Origin: Actinomyces respiraculi
Lineage (GTDB): Bacteria; Actinomycetota; Actinomycetes; Actinomycetales; Actinomycetaceae
Assembly: GCF_014595995.2 (NCBI RefSeq)
Contig: NZ_CP063989.1
Span: 62,001 to 126,000, forward strand
Direction of reading: 5' to 3'
DNA: 64,000 nt
The notes beneath the pieces were generated by a model. The model made no database searches, was not told the DNA's origin, and saw only the letters and a program-made list of their open reading frames with translations. The position numbers and the translations under genes were made by a program. Of this stretch, positions 10,194 to 18,054 are shown one piece after another; the first letter of the stretch is position 1; the number at the start of each line of letters is the position of its first letter.

Positions 10194-11063
10194 ATGTCGA
10201 AGAAGAAGCGCAAGCAGCGTCAGGCTGCTCCCGCCGCGCCGAAGAAGCAGAAGATCGAGTTCGTCGCGCGCCCCTTCGCCGGGCTCGCGAACGAGGAGGA
10301 TCTGGTCGCGATGATGCAGATCATCCCGGCCGCCACCGCCACCGTGCGCCTGGCGAAGGAGTACGGCGGGCAGGACGTCCAGCTCGTCACCCTGCTGCCC
10401 GAGCTGACGCAGGGCCTCAAGCGGGCCGACGGCGAGGTGCTCGTTGCCCTGCAGACCACCATGCACTCGGGCGACGCCAGCCGTGACGTGGCGGCCGCGG
10501 TGCTCGCGACCCTCGAGCTCGAGGAGGGCTCCGGCCTGCTCATGAACGGCCTGCCCGAGCCGGGTGAGCGCCTGCAGGACATCCTCGACCCGGCGGTGGA
10601 GCCGGTGGTGAGCGTGCGTGAGACCTTCGACTTCTGGCTCGGCGCCGAGGAGGCCAAGGCCCCGGAGGCTGTGGAGCAGCTCGAGCATGCCAAGGAGGAG
10701 ATCGCCCCGACGGCGGCCGTCCCGGGCGTGCCGCACGCCTACTGGTGCCGCATCAACGGCAAGGAGTTCGTCCGCTGGGTGCGTGGCGAGGACGAGGACG
10801 TCTTCTTCAACGCCTTCGCCCGGGTGCACGCGGCCCGCGCCTCCGACCTGGAGGAGGGGGCGCGCTTCATCGGCGCCTTCCGCGCCTGCGGCCTGGCGAT
10901 CCCGGTGTGGGAGCTCAATCGCGGCACGGAGGCCGAGGAGCTGACCGCCCCACTGAAGGCCATGGGCGAGCGCCTTGACGCCGCACTGGCGGACACCACC
11001 CCGCTGGACGCCGAGGCGCGTCGCGCCAAGGCGGGCATCACCTCCCGCCAGGTCAACCTCTGA
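10194..11063 (+). CDS. DUF5926 family protein
   Basis: A soluble protein of 289 residues starting with a Lys/Arg-rich MSKKKRKQRQ tail, followed by the conserved RPFAGLANEEDLVAMMQ block of DUF5926, a conserved actinobacterial family without known function. No catalytic motif is evident. The ATG at 10,194 fits the family N-terminus; an earlier in-frame ATG at 10,101 lies in the duplicated DUF5129 relic. The basic end suggests nucleic-acid or ribosome contact, which is inference only. Confidence 0.8.
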   Translation: MSKKKRKQRQAAPAAPKKQKIEFVARPFAGLANEEDLVAMMQIIPAATATVRLAKEYGGQDVQLVTLLPELTQGLKRADGEVLVALQTTMHSGDASRDVAAAVLATLELEEGSGLLMNGLPEPGERLQDILDPAVEPVVSVRETFDFWLGAEEAKAPEAVEQLEHAKEEIAPTAAVPGVPHAYWCRINGKEFVRWVRGEDEDVFFNAFARVHAARASDLEEGARFIGAFRACGLAIPVWELNRGTEAEELTAPLKAMGERLDAALADTTPLDAEARRAKAGITSRQVNL

Positions 11064-11103
11064 GCCCCGCAACGGGCCTGCTGATGCGGGCCTGAGTGCA
11101 ACG

Positions 11104-11141
11104 GTGCCCCTCGCCGTCGTGTGTTCGACGGCGAGGGGCAC
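11104..11141. terminator. Strong hairpin between convergent genes
   Basis: A perfect 16-bp stem (GTGCCCCTCGCCGTCG with its complement) and a 6-base loop, placed between the stops of the DUF5926 gene and csbD. It probably serves both directions. Confidence 0.8.
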
Positions 11142-11158
11142 TCGCATGACTGGTGGGA

Positions 11159-11365
11159 TCAGACGGCGCTGGGCTCGTCGTCGTCCTTGGAGAAGTGGTC
11201 GACGACGCCCTTGATGGTGTCCTTGACATCCTCGACGGCCTCCGTGGCCTTGCCCTGGAGGTTCTGCAGGACGCCCTCGGTCTCGAGCTCCTTGTCTCCG
11301 ACGACCTTGCCCGTGGTCTCCTTGATCTTGCCGGCGACCTGGTCGAAGGTGCTGTTGTCACTCAT
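11159..11365 (-). CDS. CsbD family stress protein
   Basis: 68 residues with the CsbD layout: FDQVAGKIKETTGKVVGD, then LQGKATEAVEDVKDTIK. CsbD proteins are small, hydrophilic, partly disordered general-stress proteins. A GGAG site precedes the ATG at 11,365; an in-frame extension to 11,554 shows no family similarity. Confidence 0.88.
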   Translation of the reverse strand: MSDNSTFDQVAGKIKETTGKVVGDKELETEGVLQNLQGKATEAVEDVKDTIKGVVDHFSKDDDEPSAV

Positions 11366-11510
11366 GTGTGAGCTCCGTTCTGCGGTGGAGCTGGGTGCTC
11401 CGTCGCTATTGGGTGAGGCCAGTTTCATAGATGTTCCTGAATAAAATCTGAGTGATCCATGTGTTTTCCTGAATATGGGGGCGTGGGCGGATGCCGGGGC
11501 GATGATCTCC

Positions 11511-11606
11511 TCAGTGCCCGAGGAGCCGCTGCCGGGTGCCGGCCAGATGCGCATCGATCCACGTGAGCACGGGTTCGGGGGCGTGCTCGACGGCGCCGTC
11601 GGCCCA
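11511..11606 (-). pseudogene. In-frame continuation after the HipA-N stop
   Basis: Beyond the TAG that ends the HipA-N gene, the same frame stays open for 31 codons (WADGAVEHAPEPVLTWIDAH and onward) to a TGA at 11,511. It does not look like the HipA kinase domain. It may be the tail of a gene that was fused or cut by deletion. The evidence is weak. Confidence 0.3.
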
Positions 11607-11873
11607 CTAGGTGCTCACCCCCTGCTCGCGGGCGATGCGCTCACGTAGGCGTCCTTCTGGCAGGAGGTTGGAGAACCAGGCGGGAACACGGTTGTTGGCA
11701 TGGGGATGCCGCCGCGGGTGGTTCTCGAACCAGGCACCGAGGACCTGCCGGTCCGGGCGGCCCCAGTAATCGCGGTCGAAGGTGAAGGTGGTGAAGGTCG
11801 TGTCGGCGTCACGACGCTCAATGGTGCCGATGTGCTCGCCGCCGAGCATGACGGCGTAGAGGACATCGGTCAT
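11607..11873 (-). CDS. HipA N-terminal domain protein (truncated HipA or HipS-like)
   Basis: 88 residues covering only the HipA N-terminal subdomain: LYAVMLGGEHIGTIERR at the start and VPAWFSNLLPEGRLRERIA near the end, where full HipA kinases continue for another 300 residues. The start overlaps the stop of the DUF262 gene (ATGA), so the two are co-translated. Either a deletion removed the kinase domain, or this is a stand-alone protein like HipS, the small HipA-N-like antitoxin of HipBST systems. No HipT or HipB is adjacent, which favours a remnant. Confidence 0.6.
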   Translation of the reverse strand: MTDVLYAVMLGGEHIGTIERRDADTTFTTFTFDRDYWGRPDRQVLGAWFENHPRRHPHANNRVPAWFSNLLPEGRLRERIAREQGVST

Positions 11874-13540
11874 GAGCCCGTCTCCTCAGGCGCTGTGGGG
11901 CTCATGAGCTCCTCGAGCGGTGGCGTGTCGTCGTGGTCCCAGGCGGTGTGCACGTCGAGGAAGTCCGTGAGGTACTGGCGCAGCGCGGCGGTCCTGAGGG
12001 CGAGGAACCCGTCGACGTCGTTGCGCTGGAGGCAGTCGAGCATGTCCGTGTCCAGCAGCAGGGAGGCGAGGTCGACGTCGGGGCGCAGGAGGCCCAGCAG
12101 GTCGCGACGGTCGAGGAGGGAGATGACCTTGGTGGCCGCTGTCGCAGCGTCGGTGGGCAGGTGCGACGGCGCGACGAGGTCGGTGACGAGTGCGCTGGGC
12201 GTGGTCTCCGTCTCTAGCTGGTCCGCCAGCGTCTCCTGCGTCAGCGCCTCGCCGGTCTCCGGGTCGATGGGGTGACGGTTCCACAGGGCGGCAAGGATGA
12301 TCTTCGAGCTCGCGCGCGTGGCACGGAAGACGGACAGGTCGGGGACCTGCGGCCGCCCGGGCCGGGTGGCGGCCGCCAGCAGCCGCTGCACCGACGCCGA
12401 TTCCTCACCAGGTACCACGAGGCCGGCCATGGCACGCAGATCAGTCTGTGAGCCGCTCACTCCTAGGACGTCGGCATTCGCGCTCGTGCGCCAGAACCAG
12501 CGGGCGAGGAGCACGAGGTTGCGCTCGTACGGGTCGGGGAAGAGGGCGAAGAAGCGGGTGAGCACCAGCAGCTGGAAGCGGAAGGGCAGGAAGCTGAGGT
12601 GGGGGATGGCGCAGTAGTCCTGGAGGTAACGCACGGCGGCGACGAGGGCGCGCTCGGTGGCCTGGTAGGCGTCGGCCTCGTTCTCGGCCGGGAAGCTGCT
12701 CACACGCCGTCGGCTCTCGGAGAACTCCCCGTGGATGTCCCGGCTGATATCCGTGTGCCGTCGCACGAGGAGCGCCTGGACGATCGTCTGCTCGCCCAGC
12801 TGCCCGAAGCGCGTGAGGGCGTCAACGCTCGCCGAGATGCCCGCCGTCGTGAGCGTGGGATCAGGACCGCCGTGGATGGCATTGAAGATCTCGGCGGCGT
12901 TGAGACGCTTTCCGCGCGAGTTGATCCGGTCGAAGACCTCGCGCAAGGTGCCCTCATCCGCCTGCATCATGACCGTCGCGGGGATGGAGAAGCGGTTGAG
13001 CCGGCCCGCAATGTCCTGGACGTGCTCGGCGTGGTCGGCGGCGAACGGGTTGTCGGCGAGCCAGCGCAGTGCCCGGCTGAAGTCGAACAGGTCCGCGAGC
13101 GGGATGACGAGGTGATCGTTGAGGCGGTGCGCGCCGACGATCTCGTGATCGCGCAGGGAGTAGCCCAGAGCGAAGCGCGGGTCCTGGGCGCCGTCGGGAT
13201 CGACGACGTTGACGAGGCTGGTGACGCGTTGCTGGCCGTCCACCAGCCACAGGGCGTCGGGGCGCTCGGGGGCGTCGACGCACAGCGCACCGATCATCAG
13301 CCGCCCGGGTGGGGCCTCGCGCTGCCACAGGAGCAGGCTGCCGATGGGGTAGCCCCGCAGGATGGAGTCGAGCAGGTCCCTCACGTCCTTCGCCTCCCAT
13401 CGAAAGGAGCGCTGGAACTGTGGGACGCGCAGCCCTCCGGCGCGCACGAGCTCGCGCAACTCGACGATGGTGTAGGCCTGGCTCTTCGAGACGGCCGGGG
13501 AGTGCTCCATGCCGACGATTATGCCGTGGGTCTCTGACAT
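11870..13540 (-). CDS. DUF262 domain protein (GmrSD/ParB-like fold)
   Basis: 556 residues. The N-terminal 230 residues match DUF262: LRVPQFQRSFRWEAKDVRDL, GYPIGSLLLWQ, LVDGQQRVTSL and VFDRINSRGKRLNAAEIF. The DGQQR motif belongs to the nucleotide-binding ParB/sulfiredoxin-like fold found in GmrSD-type modification-dependent restriction enzymes and other phage-defence proteins. The C-terminal half has no clear DUF1524 HNH motif. Possible starts are the GTG at 13,564 and ATGs at 13,540 and 13,510; none has a good ribosome site. It is co-transcribed with the HipA-N gene and divergent from the lactonase gene. Confidence 0.8.
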   Translation of the reverse strand: MSETHGIIVGMEHSPAVSKSQAYTIVELRELVRAGGLRVPQFQRSFRWEAKDVRDLLDSILRGYPIGSLLLWQREAPPGRLMIGALCVDAPERPDALWLVDGQQRVTSLVNVVDPDGAQDPRFALGYSLRDHEIVGAHRLNDHLVIPLADLFDFSRALRWLADNPFAADHAEHVQDIAGRLNRFSIPATVMMQADEGTLREVFDRINSRGKRLNAAEIFNAIHGGPDPTLTTAGISASVDALTRFGQLGEQTIVQALLVRRHTDISRDIHGEFSESRRRVSSFPAENEADAYQATERALVAAVRYLQDYCAIPHLSFLPFRFQLLVLTRFFALFPDPYERNLVLLARWFWRTSANADVLGVSGSQTDLRAMAGLVVPGEESASVQRLLAAATRPGRPQVPDLSVFRATRASSKIILAALWNRHPIDPETGEALTQETLADQLETETTPSALVTDLVAPSHLPTDAATAATKVISLLDRRDLLGLLRPDVDLASLLLDTDMLDCLQRNDVDGFLALRTAALRQYLTDFLDVHTAWDHDDTPPLEELMSPTAPEETGS

Positions 13541-13583
13541 GAACCCGGGCTCGACCGGCGCCACCGCCCGCTAGCCTGACCGC

Positions 13584-14444
13584 ATGAGGGCACAGCGACT
13601 GACTGACACGATCTCCTACCACGGTGAGGGCCCGGTGTGGTGGCCGGCCGCCGGGCGTCTGCGTTTCGTGGACATGCTGCACGGGGCGGTCATTGAGATT
13701 GACGACGACGGCGCCCACCGCCGTCTGGCCGTCCCCTCGCGCGTCGCCTCCGTCATCCGCCCGCGTGTGGGTGGCGGCGCCGTCGTCGCGACTGAGCGGG
13801 GTGTGGCGCTGGGGCGGGAAGAGGACCTGTCGGACCTGGTGGAGGCCGTCGAGCTGTACTCGGACCCGACGATCCGCACGAACGAGGGCGGCTGCGATCT
13901 GGACGGGCGGCTGTGGATCGGCACGATGTCCTGGGATCGGGTCGCGGGGGCGGCGAAGGTCTACCGCTGGGACGGGCCGGGAACTGAGCCGGTTGTGGCC
14001 TGGGGCGGGGCGACGACGGCGAACGGCCTGGGTTTCAGCCCGGACGGCACGCGCGCCTACTGGGTGGACACCCCGACGCGCACGATCACGTTGCTCGATT
14101 ACGACGCCGAGGCCGGGCTGATCAACCCGCGCCCGTGGGTGACGATCGAGGAGGGGGTCGGCAAGCCCGACGGCCTGACGGTCGATGCCGAGGGTGGCGT
14201 GTGGGTGGCCCTGCACCGTGGTGGTGCGGTCAGGCGTTACGACGCCGAGGGGCGCGTGAGTGAGGTTGTCGAGGTGGGTGTCTCCAAGACGACGGCCTGC
14301 ACCTTTGGTGGAGCGGGGCTGGACCGTCTGTTCATCACGACGTCGCGCGAGGGTCTGCCCGACGATGTCGAGCCCGCCTCCGGGTCCGTGTACGTTGCCG
14401 AGGTCGGGGTGAAGGGTCTGCCCCCGCTGGCATTCGCGGGGTGA
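13584..14444 (+). CDS. SMP-30/gluconolactonase/LRE-like family protein
   Basis: 286-residue six-bladed propeller protein of the SMP-30/regucalcin family, metal-dependent sugar lactonases. It opens with YHGEGPVWWPAAGRLRFVDM, and the metal and substrate residues are visible as the Glu in GEGP, RTNEGGCDLDGRLWIGTM, TTANGLGFSPDG and the Asp in GKPDGLTVDAEGGVWVA. It looks intact. Parts of its 3' half recur at 15,437 and 17,891, each time next to a defence-type module. Confidence 0.88.
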   Translation: MRAQRLTDTISYHGEGPVWWPAAGRLRFVDMLHGAVIEIDDDGAHRRLAVPSRVASVIRPRVGGGAVVATERGVALGREEDLSDLVEAVELYSDPTIRTNEGGCDLDGRLWIGTMSWDRVAGAAKVYRWDGPGTEPVVAWGGATTANGLGFSPDGTRAYWVDTPTRTITLLDYDAEAGLINPRPWVTIEEGVGKPDGLTVDAEGGVWVALHRGGAVRRYDAEGRVSEVVEVGVSKTTACTFGGAGLDRLFITTSREGLPDDVEPASGSVYVAEVGVKGLPPLAFAG

Positions 14445-14452
14445 GGGGCGGG

Positions 14453-14822
14453 TCGTCGCCAGCTCATCTTCGCGACGCACGAGATCCAGCTCATGCGCTC
14501 CGACGTGCTGCGCCGTGACGAGATCTGGCTGGCCGACAAGGTGGATGGGCGGTCCGTGCTGGCGCGGGTGTCGGCCGTCCAGCCTGTCGACGACGCCTTC
14601 GTCGGCAGGGCGGTCCGTGCTGGCGCGGGTGTCGGACTTCGCGGATGTGGGGGTTCGCAAGGATGCCGATCTCCTGGGCTTCTACATGTCCGGCCGCATC
14701 GGCGGCGTCCCCCGGGTCTGAGGGGCAGCCGTGGTCAAGAGGCTCGGGACGTCGTGGAAGGGACGAGTGAGGAGGTTCGCGCCGAACGGGCATGAGACAG
14801 TCTCGTGAGACCATCGACCTCA
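14453..14822 (+). pseudogene. Broken partial copy of the AAA ATPase / RloB junction
   Basis: Nearly identical to 16,946-17,255, that is, the last 70 codons of the AAA ATPase gene, the short gap and the first 30 codons of the RloB gene. It carries an extra 61-bp stretch created by a direct repeat (GGTCCGTGCTGGCGCGGGTG at about 14,550 and 14,611), which shifts the ATPase frame. There is no Walker motif, so it is not functional. The left junction with the SMP-30 tail falls on the shared bases GGGTCG. Confidence 0.85.
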
Positions 14823-14836
14823 GCGGCTCTTCCGAT

Positions 14837-15189
14837 TTAAGGGTGTAGGAGGGGTCTGGACCCGCTTGTTTCGAGGAGGCTGCGGGTGGTGTAGCTGGTG
14901 AGGTTGTGAAAGCCGGGAGCTGAGCCGCGTTGGTGCTCTAGGCGGCCGTTGAGGGTCTTGGGTGGGGCCGTTGGATGTGGGGCCTGTTGAGGTAGGTCGG
15001 CATGTCAGCGGCCCGCGTGTGCAGGGTGCGCTCTGTGGGTGGTGACCTCGCTCAGTGCCTGTGGCACGCCCAGGAGGTGTTGGTGAGCAGCTCTTGCATG
15101 AGGGTCGTGCCCTGGATCCTGTCGCGATGGCGGTAGGCGGCGACCATCTTCTGGTACACGCTCCATGACCGGGATGTGCGCTGTGTCAT
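14837..15189 (-). pseudogene. ISL3 family transposase C-terminal remnant
   Basis: On the minus strand, pieces in different frames spell the conserved end of ISL3 transposases: SRSWSVYQKMVAAYRHRDR from 15,189, then TRAADMPTYLNRP, then NGRLEHQRGSAPGF and SLLETSGSRPLLHP with a stop at 14,837. At least two frameshifts separate them and the catalytic DDE region is missing. No terminal repeats were recognised. It sits between the broken ATPase copy and the second SMP-30 fragment. Confidence 0.7.
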
Positions 15190-15350
15190 GGGCGTCTCGT
15201 CGTGTTCGTGGGCGTGGCGGACCGGACAGGCGGGCGCGGTCGGGCCCGGGCGGGCTTGGTTGAGAGTGGTTGGTGCCCGTCGTGGCCCACTGAGGACTCG
15301 GTTACTGCCGTTGATCTCGTTCCTTGATCGAACGAGGTGGAGTGCTGGGG

Positions 15351-15410
15351 GACGAGATGGACGGGTGAGGAACGAGATGGACGGGTGAGGAACGAGATGG
15401 ACGGGCAGGG
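15351..15410. repeat. Three 20-bp tandem repeats
   Basis: Three head-to-tail copies of AACGAGATGGACGGGTGAGG with one to three mismatches, with a degenerate fourth unit (AACGAGGTGGAGTG) just before. No spacers, so not a CRISPR. They lie in non-coding DNA between mobile-element debris and the SMP-30 fragment. Confidence 0.85.
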
Positions 15411-15436
15411 ACCTTCGCCGATGTCCCGGAAGAGGG

Positions 15437-15690
15437 GTGGGTGGCGGCGCCGTCGTCGCACCAGAGCGGGGTGTAGCGCTGGGACGGGCCATTGAGCCGG
15501 CTGTGGAGGTGGAGGTCTCCAAGACGACGGCCTGCACCTTTGGTGGGGTGGGGCTGGACCGTCTGTTCATCACGACGTCGCGCGAGGGTCTGCCCGACGA
15601 TGTCGAGCCCGCCTCCGGGTCCGTGTACGTTGCCGAGGTCGGGGTGAAGGGTCTGCCCCCGCTGGCATTCGCGGGGTGAGGGGCGGGTCG
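15437..15690 (+). pseudogene. SMP-30 gene fragment, second copy
   Basis: A mosaic of pieces of the SMP-30 gene: 15,437-15,480 matches about 13,769-13,815, 15,481-15,507 matches part of 13,970-14,000, and 15,510-15,690 matches 14,270-14,451 almost base for base including the stop. The frame stays open for 80 codons, but most blades and metal ligands are lost. The fragment ends in the same GGGGCGGGTCG as the intact gene, 135 bp before the AAA ATPase gene. Confidence 0.85.
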
Positions 15691-15826
15691 GAGCTGCCGT
15701 GAGCCCCGGTAGGGATGACGTCCGTCCGGTACTGGCGGCCGGACGGGCCCTCGAGGGACTGGACCGGGCGGCTGCGTTGGCGTACATTTCTCGCAGTTAA
15801 CCTGCGTCATCCGGATGGGGGATGCG

Positions 15827-17155
15827 ATGCTGCGGTACCTACGGATCCACAACTGGAAGTCCTACTACGAGCCCGTCGAGTTCACGATGGTGGCGACGCG
15901 TGAGCGCCGCCATGGTGAGCGCCTGGCGAAGGTCGGCCGCTCCCGGATCCTGCCTGTCGCAGCGGTCTACGGGGCGAACGCCTCGGGGAAGTCCACGCTC
16001 GTCGACGCGCTGGAGGCGTTGCGTGGCCTCATCCTCGAGGCGAGGCCCGTCGGGGCGATGCTGCGGCTGACGCCCCACCTGCTCAAGGGTGCGGGTGAGC
16101 CGACGTCGTTCACCATCGAGTTCGTCGCCGGCGCCCCCCGGCCGGATGGCGCGGTTGAGGATCGCACCTTCCTGTACGACGTCGTTGCCGACCGGCGTCG
16201 CATCCACCGTGAGTCCCTTGTCGAGGTGCGGTCCCGTACCGAGGAGGTCCTCTTCGAGCGTGAGGGCAGGAATGTCGAGCTGTATGGGGACCTCGACGAG
16301 GACGAGAGGGTGAACGCGCACAAGACGGTGATCGCGGACAACGAGACCTTCCTGGGTGTGCTGGGCGCGGACTCTGAGGGCGTGGTATCCGTGGCCTATG
16401 ACTGGTTCGCCCGACATCTCACGGTCATCCACCCGGGGGCCGAGTATGTGCACCTGCCGAGCCGCCTGGATGTCGACGCCGTCTTCGCTGACGCGATGAA
16501 CGCCGGTCTGACGCGGGCGGACACAGGCATCTCGAAACTGGACTTCGAGGACATGTCCGTGGGAGCCCTGTCGATACCCAGTGATGAGGTGGATAAGCTC
16601 GTCGAGTCGCTGCGGGAGGCGGGTGGGACCGTCATGCTCTCAATGAGTGACGGCGACCATACCCTCCTGACCCTCGACGACGACGGGGAGCCGGTCGCGC
16701 GGCGGCTGGTTGCGCGCCATGAGGTGGAGTTGGGACCGGGCGCGGAGGACCGGCGGTCCTTCAGCCTGCCCTTGCGAGAGGAGTCCGACGGGACACGGCG
16801 CTTCATGAACCTCCTGCCGATCCTCTTCCAGCTGCGGGCGGTGGATGAGCGCAGCGTCTTCGTCGTGGACGAGCTGGAGAGCTCCATGCACCCCAGGCTC
16901 ACGGAGGAGCTCATCGCCTCCTTCCTCGACGGGTTGGGGCCGGAGGGTCGTCGCCAGCTCATCTTCACCACGCACGAGATCCAGCTCATGCGCTCCGACC
17001 TGTTGCGCCGTGACGAGATCTGGCTGGCCGACAAGGTGGATGGGCGGTCCGTGCTGGCGCGGGTGTCGGACTTCGCGGATGTGGGGGTTCGCAAGGATGC
17101 CGATCTCCTGGGCTTCTACATGTCCGGCCGCATCGGCGGCGTCCCCCGGGTCTGA
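15827..17155 (+). CDS. AAA_15-type ATPase, AbiLi-like
   Basis: A 442-residue ATPase of the RloA/AbiLi/OLD-like group, thought to sense phage infection and control a partner effector. Walker A is YGANASGKST near residue 50, Walker B is VFVVDELESSMHP near residue 345, and a switch histidine is in TTHEIQLM near 384. The N-terminus MLRYLRIHNWKSYYEPVEF matches family starts; GGGGG lies 5 bases ahead of the ATG at 15,827 (an in-frame ATG at 15,815 is the alternative). It ends 9 bp before the RloB gene, forming a two-gene operon. A broken copy of its 3' end is at 14,453. Confidence 0.85.
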   Translation: MLRYLRIHNWKSYYEPVEFTMVATRERRHGERLAKVGRSRILPVAAVYGANASGKSTLVDALEALRGLILEARPVGAMLRLTPHLLKGAGEPTSFTIEFVAGAPRPDGAVEDRTFLYDVVADRRRIHRESLVEVRSRTEEVLFEREGRNVELYGDLDEDERVNAHKTVIADNETFLGVLGADSEGVVSVAYDWFARHLTVIHPGAEYVHLPSRLDVDAVFADAMNAGLTRADTGISKLDFEDMSVGALSIPSDEVDKLVESLREAGGTVMLSMSDGDHTLLTLDDDGEPVARRLVARHEVELGPGAEDRRSFSLPLREESDGTRRFMNLLPILFQLRAVDERSVFVVDELESSMHPRLTEELIASFLDGLGPEGRRQLIFTTHEIQLMRSDLLRRDEIWLADKVDGRSVLARVSDFADVGVRKDADLLGFYMSGRIGGVPRV

Positions 17156-17164
17156 GGGGCAGTC

Positions 17165-17800
17165 GTGGTCAAGAAGCGCAAAACGTCGCGGAAGGACGAG
17201 CGACGAGGTTCGCGCCGAACGGGCATGAGACAGTCTCGTGAGACCATCGACCTCATCGTCGAGGGTGCGACGGAGAAGGCCTACCTGCAGGCGCTGCTGG
17301 ATCACAGGTATCCTGACGTTTTCGCCCCGCAGTGGCATCGCTCAGGATCGGGCTCGCGCACCTCTCTCAAGGGCTTGTTGGATAAGGCTCGGCTCGCGGA
17401 AGAGGGGGGACATCGTCAGAGAGTGATCTGGGTGGTGTGCGACGTCGATGAGAATGAGGCGCATCGCGAGCGGCTTGAGAAATGGCGGGAGGGCGATACC
17501 GCCCATAGGAGCGCCCTCCAGGCGGTGTCGATCGAGGGCTGGATTCTCCAGCACCTCGATAAGCCGTCCCGGCCCACGAGCAGCGGGGAGGCTTTCAGTC
17601 TCGTCTGCAAGCAGTGGGAACGGTATGAGAAGGGCAAGATGATACCGGAGTGGCTGATCGAGAACACGGACAATGCCTGCCGACGGGAGTCGGTCTTCCT
17701 TAATGGTGAGCGGAATGACGGAGTTTGGCCGATGGATCGCTCCTCTCAGTTACCTCTTCTCATCGCCTACCTGGATGAGCGGGCACAGGCACGAGGTTAA
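17165..17800 (+). CDS. RloB domain protein, AbiLii-like putative effector
   Basis: 211 residues matching the RloB family, the partner of AAA_15 ATPases in AbiL-type abortive-infection systems. Toprim-like acidic motifs are visible: LIVEGATEKAYL (Glu near residue 29) and VIWVVCDVDENE (near residue 90), consistent with a metal-dependent nuclease, which is inference from fold. The N-terminal 20 residues are very basic (KKRKTSRKDERRGSRR). It starts at GTG with GAGGGG upstream. GC content drops and A/T-rich codons rise toward the 3' end compared with neighbours, a sign of transfer. Confidence 0.85.
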   Translation: MVKKRKTSRKDERRGSRRTGMRQSRETIDLIVEGATEKAYLQALLDHRYPDVFAPQWHRSGSGSRTSLKGLLDKARLAEEGGHRQRVIWVVCDVDENEAHRERLEKWREGDTAHRSALQAVSIEGWILQHLDKPSRPTSSGEAFSLVCKQWERYEKGKMIPEWLIENTDNACRRESVFLNGERNDGVWPMDRSSQLPLLIAYLDERAQARG

Positions 17801-17890
17801 GCGCCCGGAGTCGGGGACACGATAGGTGTCGTCAGGATCGTGCCGATGCTCGTGAAGTGTTGGCCCTCGTTATGTGATTGATGTCGAGAT

Positions 17891-17990
17891 TGGCGTGTGG
17901 GTGGCCCTGCACCGTGGTGGGGCGGTCAGGTGCTACGACGCCGAGGCGGGTGTCAGGGGTCTGGCGCCGCTGCCCTTCAACGGGTGAAGG
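17891..17990 (+). pseudogene. SMP-30 gene fragment, third copy
   Basis: 17,891-17,945 matches 14,190-14,250 of the intact lactonase gene (GTGTGGGTGGCCCTGCACCG and onward). After a deletion, 17,951-17,990 resembles its last 13 codons and stop. Only about 30 codons remain. It sits between the RloB gene and the AlbA_2 gene cassette. Confidence 0.75.
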
Positions 17991-18006
17991 GCAAAGTGAG
18001 ACTGTG

Positions 18007-18054
18007 AGTCATAGTCGCATATCCAAACTTTGAGAGTATGACTATCACTTTGGG
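18007..18054. repeat. Left direct repeat flanking the AlbA_2 gene
   Basis: Contains AGTCATAGTC, GAGAGTA and TATGACTATCACTTTGGGT in the same order and orientation as the repeat at 19,557-19,605 on the other side of the gene, and overlaps the stop codon of the gene (18,045-18,047). It is a decayed version of the perfect palindrome at the right side. Confidence 0.7.

Noticed and set aside
11607..11873. Functional HipA toxin
   Set aside because: The kinase domain with its catalytic residues is absent and no HipB is adjacent.
15351..15410. CRISPR or iteron origin
   Set aside because: Three contiguous 20-bp copies without spacers; no replication initiator nearby.
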